Below, one piece after another: positions 41,337-49,713 of a DNA stretch of 64,000 bases. Position numbers and translations under genes: made by a program. Location: the NCBI RefSeq assembly GCF_004570345.1, contig NZ_SPQM01000001.1, positions 1-64,000 of the forward strand, written 5' to 3'. The DNA comes from Blastococcus sp. CT_GayMR20 (GTDB lineage: Bacteria > Actinomycetota > Actinomycetes > Mycobacteriales > Geodermatophilaceae). Below the pieces are notes generated by a model that saw nothing but the letters and a program-made list of their open reading frames with translations, was not told where the DNA came from and did no database searches. Position 1 is the stretch's first letter; every line of letters begins with the position of its first letter.

Positions 41337-42280
41337 CCCTCCCGGGCCGGTGCGATCCCGAGGTCGAGGCCGTGCTCGACACGATCCCCTCGCTCGACCT
41401 CACGGACATCCCGCGGGCCCGGGAGGAGCGTGACCGGCTGGCCGCGGCCGGGCGTGCCCGGTGGACCCCCAGCGGGCGCGTGCTCGTCGACGACCGATGG
41501 GTCCCCGGAGCGGCGGGCGACCCCGACGTGCGCGTCCGGGTGCACCGGCCGGTGGGGGAGGCGACCGGCGCCGTCCTGCTCTGGGTGCACGGCGGCGGTC
41601 ACGTGCTCGGGGCGCCGGAGCAGGACGACCCGCTGCTCGACACGGTCGTCGCCCGCACCGGCTGCGTGGCGCTGGCCGTCGACTGGCGCCGCGCGCCCGA
41701 GCACCCGTACCCGGCCGCCCTGCACGACTGCTACGCCGTCCTGGCGGCGGTGACCGCCGGCCTGAAGGGGATCGCCGCCGACCCCGGCCGCGTGGTGGTG
41801 GGTGGGGCCAGCTCGGGAGGCGGGGTGGCGGCCGGGCTGACGCTCCTCGCGCGGGACCGTGGCGAGTCCGCCGTGGCGGGCCAGCTGCTGGTCTACCCGA
41901 TGCTGGACGACCGGGAGCGCACCGTCTCCAGCCGCGCGGTCACCGATCCCCGGGTGTGGAACCACGAGAGCAACCGCATCGGCTGGGCGGCCTACCTCGG
42001 GGGCTTGGCCGGGGACGACGTGCCGGCCTACGCAGCCCCGGCGCGAGCGGACCGGCTGGTGGGTCTGCCGCCCACCTGGATCGCGACGACCGAGCTGGAC
42101 CTCTTCCGCGACGAGGACGTCGACTACGCCCGGCGGCTGCTCGAGGCCCAGGTCCCGACCGAGCTGCACGTCTACCCCGGCGGCGTCCACGGCTTCGACC
42201 TGTTCGCCCCGGACGCGGCACTCACCCGCAGATTCTGTCGTGAACGGGACGAGGCGCTGGACCGTTTCCTGGTCGCCTGA
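41333..42280 (+). CDS. Alpha/beta hydrolase, hormone-sensitive-lipase-like esterase
   Basis: The 315-residue esterase has the oxyanion motif HGGGHVLG (about 95), DWRRAPEHPYPA, the nucleophile elbow GGASSGGGVA and the catalytic pair in TTELDLFRDED and GGVHGFDLF. This is the HSL branch that cleaves short-chain esters and lactone-like esters. The start overlaps the P450 stop by four bases, which ties it to the P450 in one transcript. Confidence 0.9.
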   Translation: MTLPGRCDPEVEAVLDTIPSLDLTDIPRAREERDRLAAAGRARWTPSGRVLVDDRWVPGAAGDPDVRVRVHRPVGEATGAVLLWVHGGGHVLGAPEQDDPLLDTVVARTGCVALAVDWRRAPEHPYPAALHDCYAVLAAVTAGLKGIAADPGRVVVGGASSGGGVAAGLTLLARDRGESAVAGQLLVYPMLDDRERTVSSRAVTDPRVWNHESNRIGWAAYLGGLAGDDVPAYAAPARADRLVGLPPTWIATTELDLFRDEDVDYARRLLEAQVPTELHVYPGGVHGFDLFAPDAALTRRFCRERDEALDRFLVA

Positions 42281-42394
42281 GCCCGCCTGTCACAGGTCGG
42301 GAACGGGCTATGGACATCCCTCCGGACTCGCCCTATGGTGACCGTCACACATGCCGATGATGCGCATGATTGTCATATGTCTGGAGAGGCTGGA

Positions 42395-43579
42395 ATGAGG
42401 ATTCTGCGTTCACGCCGGGCCGTGGTCGCTCTGTCGACCGCCGGCCTGCTGTTTGTGGCGGCATGCGGTGGTGGTGACGACGGAGGCGGCACCGGTGGTG
42501 GTGGCGGGGGTGGCTCCGAGGGCGCCAACCTTCCGGAGGTCATCAACTTCGTCAGCATCAACCCCGAGACCGGCCCCGCTGCGTTCGCCGGCCTCTCGGC
42601 CGAGGACGGCTTCAAGCTCGCGGTCAAGGAGATCAACGAGCAGGGCTTCCTCGGCGAGAACACGACCATCGAGGTGGAGTACAAGGACACCAAGGGTCAG
42701 ATCCCCACTGCCGCGAGCGAGCTCAGCACGGCGATCGCGAACCCGAGCGTTGCGGCCGTGTACGGCTCGGTGTCCAGCCAGGAGGCTGTCGCCCAGTCGC
42801 CGCTGGCGCAGCAGGCGGGTCTGCCGATCATCTACACGCAGGCCGGCAGTGAGGGCGTCGTGATCGGTGACGCCACGTACCGCGCCACGCCGCTGATGAG
42901 CTCCTACTACCCGGCCCTCCAGGAGTACGTGGACGAGAACGGCTGGGAGACCGTGGGCGTCATCTACGCGCCCACCCCGACCCTCGAGGAGGTCGCCAAG
43001 GAGTCGATCCCGGGCCTCGGCCTCGAGGTGGTCGCCGAGGTGGGCACCACGCCCACGACGCAGGACTTCAGCGCGGCGATCAGTCAGGTCCTGGACGCCG
43101 ACCCGGACGTGGTGTCGCTCCTGCTGGTCGGTGCCGCCAACCCGACGGCCATGACACAGCTGCGGCAGGCGGGCTACGACGGGCCGGTCCTGGGCAACGC
43201 CGGCGCCAGCGCCGGCAACCTGTCGCCGGCCGGTGAGGACGGCGCAGGCATGGTGTGGGCGACCGACTTCCACCCGGCACAGGAGGTCGAGTCCAGCCAG
43301 GCGTTCGTCGAGGCCTACAACGAGGAGTACGGCGAGGACCCGCTGAACTACGCGGCCGAGGGCTACGACGCCGCCTGGTTCCTTGCGCGTGCCATCAAGG
43401 AGGCCGGCTCGGCCGAGCGGGCGGACATCATCGAGGGAATGGCCGCCGTCGCGGCGGAGCCGTGGACCGGTGCGCTCGGTGAGGACCTCACGTGGGAGGA
43501 CGGCACCATCCAGGTGGCCGGCGCCGCCGTCGAGTGGACCGGCACCGAGAGCCAACTGCTCTACGCCGCCGAGGGCTGA
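42395..43579 (+). CDS. Liv-type ABC importer substrate-binding lipoprotein
   Basis: The 394-residue protein has a lipoprotein signal with C24 in FVAACGGG, followed by a Gly-rich linker. The mature part is a branched-chain amino-acid-type binding protein with NPETGPAAFAGLSAEDGFKLA and YGSVSSQEAVAQSPLAQQAG. In catabolic islands this family often binds aromatic or alicyclic acids instead of leucine; the ligand here is inferred only from neighbours. ATG at 42,395 after GGAGAGGCTGG. Confidence 0.9.
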   Translation: MRILRSRRAVVALSTAGLLFVAACGGGDDGGGTGGGGGGGSEGANLPEVINFVSINPETGPAAFAGLSAEDGFKLAVKEINEQGFLGENTTIEVEYKDTKGQIPTAASELSTAIANPSVAAVYGSVSSQEAVAQSPLAQQAGLPIIYTQAGSEGVVIGDATYRATPLMSSYYPALQEYVDENGWETVGVIYAPTPTLEEVAKESIPGLGLEVVAEVGTTPTTQDFSAAISQVLDADPDVVSLLLVGAANPTAMTQLRQAGYDGPVLGNAGASAGNLSPAGEDGAGMVWATDFHPAQEVESSQAFVEAYNEEYGEDPLNYAAEGYDAAWFLARAIKEAGSAERADIIEGMAAVAAEPWTGALGEDLTWEDGTIQVAGAAVEWTGTESQLLYAAEG

Positions 43580-43691
43580 CCTTCCCGTCGGAAGTCTCCA
43601 CCTGTCACGCTGACGCGAGGCGGTGGGCCGCACATCAGATCGCGGCCCGCCGCCTCGCCACTCCCGATCCCATCCAGAGCGGAGCGGACTG

Positions 43692-44579
43692 TTGCAGGAA
43701 CTACTGAGCGTTATCAGCCTCGGCTCGATCTACCTGCTCTTCGCCCTGGGGCTGAGCCTCACGTGGGGCACCATCGACATCCTGAACTTCGCCCACGGGG
43801 CGATCTTCATGTTCGCCACGTTCACGGCGTACCTCGTGCTCGGCTCCGTGCAGCTGCCGATCCTCGGCGTGGTGCTCGTCGGCGTCCTGGTCGGCGCGCT
43901 GCTGTCACTGCTGATCCAGGTGCTCGCATTCGAGCAGATCCTCAAGCGCGCGCGGACCAAGCGCTCCGCGGAGATGCAGATCCTGATCGGCGGCATCGGC
44001 ATCGCCACCATCCCCCTGGCGATCGCGCAGCGCCAGACCAAGAGCAACCCGTTCGGGCTCTCCGAGTCCAGCTTCGACGTGAACGTCTGGCAGTTCGGGG
44101 ACGTCCGCATCACCAACGTCGCGGTGCTCACGATCGTCATCGGGATCGCCCTGTGGGCCGTCACGGCACTGTGGTTCCGCCGGTCCAAGCACGGCCTCGC
44201 GCTCCGCTCGATCGGCGTGGACTCCGAGGTCGCCAGCCTGATGGGCATCAACCGCCGGCAGCTCGCCCTGGTGACCATGGCGGTCTCCGGCGGCATGGCC
44301 GGCCTCGCCGGGGTGCTGTTCACCTACACGCTCGGGGCGATCACGCCCGAGAGCGGCGACATCCTGCTGATCAAGGCGTTCGCCATCGTCATCCTCGGCG
44401 GTGTCGGCTCGATGCTCGGGGTCGCCTTCGGCGCCTTCGCCCTCGCGGCCGTCGAGACCTGGGTCCTGCTGAACACCAGCGGCTCGTGGACCGATGCGGT
44501 CGCGTTCGGACTCATCTTCCTGGTTCTGCTGGTCCGGCCGTCCGGCGTGTTCGGCCGCAAGGAGGTTCGACGGGCATGA
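43692..44579 (+). CDS. livH: Liv-type permease, LivH
   Basis: This 295-residue permease has about eight membrane segments and the LivH opening SLGSIYLLFALGLSLTWGTI followed by ILNFAHGAIFMF. The EAA-like loop reads RSIGVDSEVASLMGINRRQ. The TTG at 43,692 has GGAGCGG seven bases ahead; an upstream reading lacks support. It overlaps LivM by four bases. Confidence 0.9.
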   Translation: MQELLSVISLGSIYLLFALGLSLTWGTIDILNFAHGAIFMFATFTAYLVLGSVQLPILGVVLVGVLVGALLSLLIQVLAFEQILKRARTKRSAEMQILIGGIGIATIPLAIAQRQTKSNPFGLSESSFDVNVWQFGDVRITNVAVLTIVIGIALWAVTALWFRRSKHGLALRSIGVDSEVASLMGINRRQLALVTMAVSGGMAGLAGVLFTYTLGAITPESGDILLIKAFAIVILGGVGSMLGVAFGAFALAAVETWVLLNTSGSWTDAVAFGLIFLVLLVRPSGVFGRKEVRRA

Positions 44580-45571
44580 GCACCTGGTACTACGCCAACC
44601 TGGTCCTCGTTCAGGCGACGCTCACCGGCCTGCTCATGGCGCTCTCGGTGCAGGTGCCCCTGCGCATGGGGGTGTTCTCCTTCGCCGGGGTCGGCTCCTA
44701 CGGCATCGGCGCCTACGCCGCGGCCCTCATGGCCATCCACTGGCAACTGGGCTCCCTGGCCGCCATCGGCCTGGCCGTGGTCCTGACGGCGGTCATCGGC
44801 CTGCTGCTGGGCCTCGTGATCGCCCGGCTCGCCGGCCTCTACCTCGCCATGGCGACCGTCGCGTTCGACCTCATCATCGGTGTCATCGCGATCAACGGCG
44901 GGACGTTCACCGGGTCGTCGACGGGCCTCTACGGGGTCCTCACCGACTTCACGATGCCGACGATGTGGGTCCTGACGCTGATCGTCCTCGGCCTGGTGGT
45001 GCTCAGCGAGCACGGCAAGGTCGGCCGTCGGGTGCACGCCGTCCGGGACGACCAGCAGCTGGCCGCGTCCGCGGGGATCAACGTCCGCCGGTACCGGCTC
45101 GCCGCGTTCGTGGTGAGCGGTGCGCTGGGCGGGCTCGCCGGCGCCCTGAACGTCATGGTCCGCACCACGATCGGCCCGCTCGACATCGGTTTCCACCTGA
45201 TCGTCCTGGCACTCACGATGATCATCGTCGGGGGCGCCATGTCGTGGAAGGGCGCCGTGATCGGCGCGATCGTCTTCACCTGGCTGCCGACCTTCCTCGA
45301 GTTCGTGGGCGAGTGGGAGACCCTGCTCTACGGCGTCATCGTCGCCGTCGCCGCGGTCCTGCTGCCGCGCGGGATCCACGGCGTCTTCGTCGACATCACC
45401 CGTGCGATCCAGCGCCGCAGACGCAAGCCGGCCGCCCCACCACCGGCAGAGCTGGAGCCCGAGCCCGACCTCGAACCGCTCATGACCGGTCCGACGGCCG
45501 GTGGGGCGCAGAACACCTCGCCCGCCACGGGCGCGTCCTCGTCCACGTCGCTGCTGGGGGGCAAGGCATGA
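44576..45571 (+). CDS. livM: Liv-type permease, LivM
   Basis: The 331-residue permease carries about eight to ten membrane segments, MGVFSFAGVGSYGIGAYAAA, the coupling loop VRDDQQLAASAGINVRRYR and a Pro/Ser-rich cytoplasmic tail of some 50 residues (PPPAELEPEP), longer than usual. It overlaps both neighbours by four bases. Confidence 0.9.
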   Translation: MSTWYYANLVLVQATLTGLLMALSVQVPLRMGVFSFAGVGSYGIGAYAAALMAIHWQLGSLAAIGLAVVLTAVIGLLLGLVIARLAGLYLAMATVAFDLIIGVIAINGGTFTGSSTGLYGVLTDFTMPTMWVLTLIVLGLVVLSEHGKVGRRVHAVRDDQQLAASAGINVRRYRLAAFVVSGALGGLAGALNVMVRTTIGPLDIGFHLIVLALTMIIVGGAMSWKGAVIGAIVFTWLPTFLEFVGEWETLLYGVIVAVAAVLLPRGIHGVFVDITRAIQRRRRKPAAPPPAELEPEPDLEPLMTGPTAGGAQNTSPATGASSSTSLLGGKA

Positions 45572-46416
45572 GCGTCGACCAGTCACAGGAGGGACGCCGG
45601 GAGGAGAGCGCAGGTGCACCGGTGCTGGAGCTGCGCGACGTCGCCGTCCACTTCGGTGGGGTCAAGGCCGTCGACGGCGTCACGCTGAAGCTCGAGCCCG
45701 GCCTGATCTACGGCATCATCGGACCCAACGGTTCGGGCAAGACGACGTTGATCGGTGCCATCACCCGGCTGACCCAGCTGACGCGCGGCGACCTCCTGTT
45801 CGACGGGCAGGACTACACCGGGGTGCGGCCCGACAAGCTGGTGCACCTGGGCGTCGCGCGCACCTTCCAGACGGTCCGGCTGCTGCCCGACCTCGACGTC
45901 CAGGCCAACATCCAGGTCGGTGCGGACGCGCGGACCGGCCGCGGCGGGTCAGGCTCCGCGGCTCCGCGCGGGGACCTCCTCTCGCGGGTCAAGGGCATGG
46001 CCGGGATCGGGACGACCCCGCCGTCACCTCCCGTCGCCGCCGCGATTGCGCGGACCGGCCTGAACGGCTTCGAGTCCTACTACCCGACCGAGCTCTCCTA
46101 CGGCACTCAGCGTCGGGTCGAGATCGCTCGGGCGATGGCCATGGAACCGAGGCTGCTCCTGCTCGACGAGCCGACGGCAGGGATGAACCAGGCGGAGCGC
46201 GCGGAGATCTCGGGGCTGCTGAGGGACATGCGCTCGGAGGGCGAGCTCTGCCAGCTGCTCGTGGAGCACGACGTGCAGATGATGATCGACACGTGCGACT
46301 ACGTGTTCGCCATGAACACGGGCAAGCTCATCGCCGAGGGCGAGCCGCGCGAGGTCGTGCAGAACCCCCTGGTGCAGGAGGCCTACCTCGGAAGGAAGTT
46401 CCGCGAGCATGCTTGA
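45568..46416 (+). CDS. livG: Liv-type ATPase, LivG
   Basis: The 282-residue ATPase has Walker A GPNGSGKTTLIG, signature LSYGTQRRVEIARAMA, Walker B LLLLDEPTAGMN and H-loop VEHDVQM. The segment between Q-loop and signature includes a Gly/Ser/Pro-rich insertion (GRGGSGSAAPRG). It pairs with LivF to drive uptake. Confidence 0.92.
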   Translation: MSVDQSQEGRREESAGAPVLELRDVAVHFGGVKAVDGVTLKLEPGLIYGIIGPNGSGKTTLIGAITRLTQLTRGDLLFDGQDYTGVRPDKLVHLGVARTFQTVRLLPDLDVQANIQVGADARTGRGGSGSAAPRGDLLSRVKGMAGIGTTPPSPPVAAAIARTGLNGFESYYPTELSYGTQRRVEIARAMAMEPRLLLLDEPTAGMNQAERAEISGLLRDMRSEGELCQLLVEHDVQMMIDTCDYVFAMNTGKLIAEGEPREVVQNPLVQEAYLGRKFREHA

Positions 46417-47125
46417 GATCAGCGACCTGCACGTCAACTACGCCCACGTCGAGGCGGTCCGAGGGGTGTCCCTCTCGGTGCACCCCGGGAAGATCACCCT
46501 CGTACTCGGACCGAACGGTGCGGGCAAGAGCACGACGCTCAAGGCCGTCGCCGGCCTCGAGCCGCCGGCCAGCGGCACCGTGACGCTGGACGGCACCGAC
46601 CTCACCGGCCTGGCCCCGCACGCCATCGTGCGCCGGGGTGTCGCGCTCGTGCCGGAGGGCCGTCGGGTGTTCGGTCCCCTGACCGTCGCCGAGAACCTGC
46701 GGCTGGGTGGCTACACCGCGTCGAGAACGGAATTCGACGAGACGCTGGCCCGGGTCTACGAGATGTTCCCGATCCTCCGGGAGCGCAGCGAGGGCGCCGC
46801 CGCGCTGCTCAGCGGCGGCGAGCAGCAGATGCTGGCCTTCGGCCGCGCCCTGATGTCGCAGCCCAAGATCATGCTGATGGACGAGCCGTCGATGGGCTTG
46901 GCTCCCGTCGTCGTCGACACCGTGCTGGAGCGGGTCCGGACGATGGCCGACGCCGGCATCGGGATCCTCATGGTCGAGCAGAACGCCGAAGCGGGACTGG
47001 ACGTCGCCGACGCGGTCGTGGCCGTGACCCGAGGCGAGGTCGTCTACACCGGTGAGGCCAAGGAGGCGCGCAGTCACGCCTCCGTGCTGCGGGCGTTCCT
47101 CGGCGAGGCCGCGCTGGCGGAGTAA
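46409..47125 (+). CDS. livF: Liv-type ATPase, LivF
   Basis: The 238-residue ATPase has Walker A GPNGAGKSTTLK, signature LLSGGEQQMLAFGRALM, Walker B IMLMDEPSMGLAP and H-loop MVEQNAE. Its ATG is eight bases inside LivG, which completes a contiguous five-gene importer. After its stop comes a 153-bp gap with no gene and no clear hairpin. Confidence 0.92.
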   Translation: MLEISDLHVNYAHVEAVRGVSLSVHPGKITLVLGPNGAGKSTTLKAVAGLEPPASGTVTLDGTDLTGLAPHAIVRRGVALVPEGRRVFGPLTVAENLRLGGYTASRTEFDETLARVYEMFPILRERSEGAAALLSGGEQQMLAFGRALMSQPKIMLMDEPSMGLAPVVVDTVLERVRTMADAGIGILMVEQNAEAGLDVADAVVAVTRGEVVYTGEAKEARSHASVLRAFLGEAALAE

Positions 47126-47278
47126 GCAGGTCGGTGAGCGGACGACGCAGCAACCTCGTCACGGGGGACCGTCTACGGCGCGACCACGTGGGCGGCCACC
47201 GGCCTGACCGAGAACCTCCGGATGCTGTGGGCAACATCGTCCGGGCTCGATGTCAGCTGCTCTGAGGCGGGGCCTCGC

Positions 47279-48031
47279 TCACCAGCGGATGGGCTTGTCC
47301 AGCGCGTCGGGGTACTTGCGGGAGGCGTACACCAGGTACTCGTCGATGTGCGTTCGCATGCTCTTCTCGGCCTGCTCCGGCTCGGAGTTCCGGATCGCCT
47401 CGAAGATCTCCTGGTGCGCCTTGAGCACGGCCTGGCGCCGCTTCAGCGGGTACTGGATGCCCTGCGCGGCCCCGCTGATGTCCATGGCGCCGCCCATGAC
47501 GTCGACCAGGTGACCGAACAGCGCGTTGCCCGACGCCCATGCGATGACGTTGTGGAACCGGCGGTTGGCGTCGAGGTAGACCTCGACGTCCTCGAGGTTG
47601 TCGGCCATGTCCGTGACCGTCTGCTCGAGCTGGACGAGGTGCTCGGGGGTGATCCGGCTGGCCGCCAGCTGTGCCATCACGGGCTCGAAGGCCTCGCGCG
47701 CCTCGGCGATCACCTGGTAACGCGCGCCGTCGAACTGGAGCAGCAGGGTGAGCGTCGTCGCGAGGTTGTCGGCGGTCGGCTTCTCGATGACCGGACCCCC
47801 ACCGGGCCCCGGCTTGAACGAGAGGACGCCCTGCAGTTCGAGGAATCGGAGCGACTCGCGCAGCGTGCCGCGGCCCGCCTCGTACGTCTCCATCATGACC
47901 CGCTCGGGCGGCAGCTTGTCGCCGGGCCCCAGACCCTCGCGCTCGATGTCGCGCACGATGCGCTGGGCGACGATGAGCGCCATCTTCTGGGGTCGGATCG
48001 AGTGGGTCATGTTCGGCTCACCTTCGGCCAT
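47279..48031 (-). CDS. GntR/FCD transcriptional regulator
   Basis: The 250-residue regulator has an N-terminal winged helix (LPPERVMMETYEAGRGTLRE, then FLELQGVLSFKPGPGGGPV) and a C-terminal FCD helical domain with metal/ligand His candidates in NRRFHNVI, LKAHQEIFEA and RTHIDEY. It is divergent from an enoyl-CoA hydratase gene and a paralogue of the regulator at 57 kb. It probably responds to an acid or acyl-CoA intermediate. Confidence 0.92.
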   Translation of the reverse strand: MAEGEPNMTHSIRPQKMALIVAQRIVRDIEREGLGPGDKLPPERVMMETYEAGRGTLRESLRFLELQGVLSFKPGPGGGPVIEKPTADNLATTLTLLLQFDGARYQVIAEAREAFEPVMAQLAASRITPEHLVQLEQTVTDMADNLEDVEVYLDANRRFHNVIAWASGNALFGHLVDVMGGAMDISGAAQGIQYPLKRRQAVLKAHQEIFEAIRNSEPEQAEKSMRTHIDEYLVYASRKYPDALDKPIRW

Positions 48032-48093
48032 GGGTCGGTGGACGTCGACGGGATGGTTTCGGCCACCGGCTCAGCCGTTCAGCAGATTGATGG

Positions 48094-48104
48094 ATATGAT
48101 TATA
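48094..48104. promoter_or_regulatory. AT-rich operator or promoter core
   Basis: ATATGATTATA lies in the divergent gap between the GntR gene and the hydratase. Its first nine bases repeat those at 29,130-29,138. It stands out from the GC-rich surroundings and may be a GntR site or -10 region. Confidence 0.4.
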
Positions 48105-48133
48105 CGCCAAACTATCTGCGGAAAGGCTAGTCC

Positions 48134-48217
48134 ATGACGCGGCGCCCACCGAGCCCCCCGTACTGCCGATCCGGGCGCCCCGAGGGCTGCGCGACGACGG
48201 TCCGGCCCGGTCGGTAG
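48134..48217 (+). CDS. Possible 27-residue upstream ORF
   Basis: An ATG with GGAAAGG eight bases upstream opens a 27-codon frame ending in TAG whose last base is the first base of the hydratase GTG. The product is Pro/Arg/Cys-rich and resembles no family. It could be a leader that couples translation of the hydratase, or chance. It is noted because the hydratase GTG itself lacks a clear ribosome site. Confidence 0.3.
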   Translation: MTRRPPSPPYCRSGRPEGCATTVRPGR

Positions 48218-49083
48218 TGGCCGGCACGATCGCGGTCGAGAAGGCCGACGGGATCGCCGTCGTCACGCTCGACCGCCCGGACCAGCTCAACGCCTACACC
48301 GTCGCCATGAAGGACGACCTCGTCGCGGTGGTCGGCGACCTCGACCGGGACGACGACGTTCGCGCCGTCGTGGTGACCGGGGCCGGCCGGGCCTTCTGCG
48401 CGGGGATGGACCTGTCCGATCCCGACGCCTTCGCCCGTGCCGGGGACGACGAGAGCGCCCGGCAGCGCGACAGCGGTGGCGAGCTGGCCCTGCGGTTCTT
48501 CGCCTCGACGAAGCCGCTGATCGCGGCGGTCAACGGGGCCGCGGTCGGTGTCGGGGTGACGATGACCCTACCCATGGACATCCGACTGGCCAGCGAGCGG
48601 GCGAAGTTCGGCTTCGTGTTCGCCCAGCGCGGCATCGTCATGGAGAGCGCGTCGAGCTGGTTCCTGCCGCGGCTCGTCGGCATCCAGCGTGCGGCGGAGT
48701 GGACCCTCACCGGCCGGGTGTTCGGCGCCGAGGAGGCGCTCGCCGCGGGCCTGGTCCACGCCGTCCACGCCCCGGACGATCTGCTGCCGGCGGCGATGGA
48801 GCTGGCGCGGCAGATCGCCGACGCCGCCGCCCCGGTCTCGGTGTCGCTCAACCGTCAGCTGTTGTGGCAGGGCCTGGCCTTCCCGCATCCCATGTACTCC
48901 CACATCGCCGAGTCGCGCGCGATGGTCGAGCGGGGCGCGAGCCCGGACGTGGCCGAGGGGGTCGCGTCGTTCCTGGAGCGGCGGCCGGCGCGCTTCACCC
49001 GGACCGTCCCGGCGGACCTGCCCGACGTCTTCGGGGGGCTTCCGGGGGCGCCGGCACCGCCCCCGGAGTGGACCGGCGCCTGA
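48217..49083 (+). CDS. Enoyl-CoA hydratase/isomerase
   Basis: The 288-residue crotonase-fold enzyme has both oxyanion-hole segments, GAGRAFCAGMDL and AAVNGAAVGVGVTM, and a catalytic-Glu region in QRGIVMESASSWFLPRLVG. It hydrates or isomerises an unsaturated acyl-CoA. The GTG start is used because its N-terminus (TIAVEKADGIAVVTLDRP) matches the family. It is divergent from an FCD regulator. Confidence 0.9.
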   Translation: MAGTIAVEKADGIAVVTLDRPDQLNAYTVAMKDDLVAVVGDLDRDDDVRAVVVTGAGRAFCAGMDLSDPDAFARAGDDESARQRDSGGELALRFFASTKPLIAAVNGAAVGVGVTMTLPMDIRLASERAKFGFVFAQRGIVMESASSWFLPRLVGIQRAAEWTLTGRVFGAEEALAAGLVHAVHAPDDLLPAAMELARQIADAAAPVSVSLNRQLLWQGLAFPHPMYSHIAESRAMVERGASPDVAEGVASFLERRPARFTRTVPADLPDVFGGLPGAPAPPPEWTGA

Positions 49084-49226
49084 GCCGGGCGCTTGCGCAG
49101 CGTCGAGCGCTCTGACAGCATGCCGCTACATCCAAGCGAACCATTATCACGGTTCTGACGACGCCCGTCGAGCGGACGAACGTCTCGACGCAGCGTTCCC
49201 GTCAGAGCCGAGACGTGAGGACCCAC

Positions 49227-49679
49227 ATGCTTGTCACTGACGACCGGGCGGGTCTGACGACGCGCAGTGCGCTGCTCTACCACCTCTACGCGGATGCGGT
49301 CGATCGCGAGGACCTGGACACCTTGCGCGAGCTCGCCACGGACGACATCCGCATCACCCGAGGCGGAAAGGCGGAGCGAGGCGGGACCGAGGCGTTCCTC
49401 GACATCTACCGGGCGCACATCCTCCGGGGTTTCCAGGTGTGCCAGCACGCGGTGACGAATGTGATCGCGTCGCGGGACGGGCACCTGATCCGGACCAGCG
49501 CCTACTTCCAGGCGCGGCTCTTCCACGATCGAGGCACTCAGATCCTGATCGGCCGCTACGCCGACGACCACGTCGAGGTCGACGGGGACCTCAAGATCGC
49601 CCACAAGAACATCCAGGTCCACAGGGTCATGGACGCTCAGCCCGGCCACGACGCCTTCGCCTACGCCGGCACCGACTGA
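49227..49679 (+). CDS. NTF2-like/SnoaL-fold protein
   Basis: This 150-residue protein has the NTF2-like pattern: LYHLYADAVDREDLDTLRELATDDI, a GFQVCQHAV strand and SAYFQARLFH. It may act as a dehydratase, isomerase or accessory to the P450 encoded 34 bp downstream. The ATG at 49,227 has GAGGACCCAC upstream; a GTG 12 bases earlier is an alternative. The 143-bp gap before it holds GAACC-N8-GGTTC, a small inverted repeat. Confidence 0.8.
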   Translation: MLVTDDRAGLTTRSALLYHLYADAVDREDLDTLRELATDDIRITRGGKAERGGTEAFLDIYRAHILRGFQVCQHAVTNVIASRDGHLIRTSAYFQARLFHDRGTQILIGRYADDHVEVDGDLKIAHKNIQVHRVMDAQPGHDAFAYAGTD

Positions 49680-49713
49680 CCTGCTCGACAGCCCGATCCC
49701 GAGGAGTCATCGG

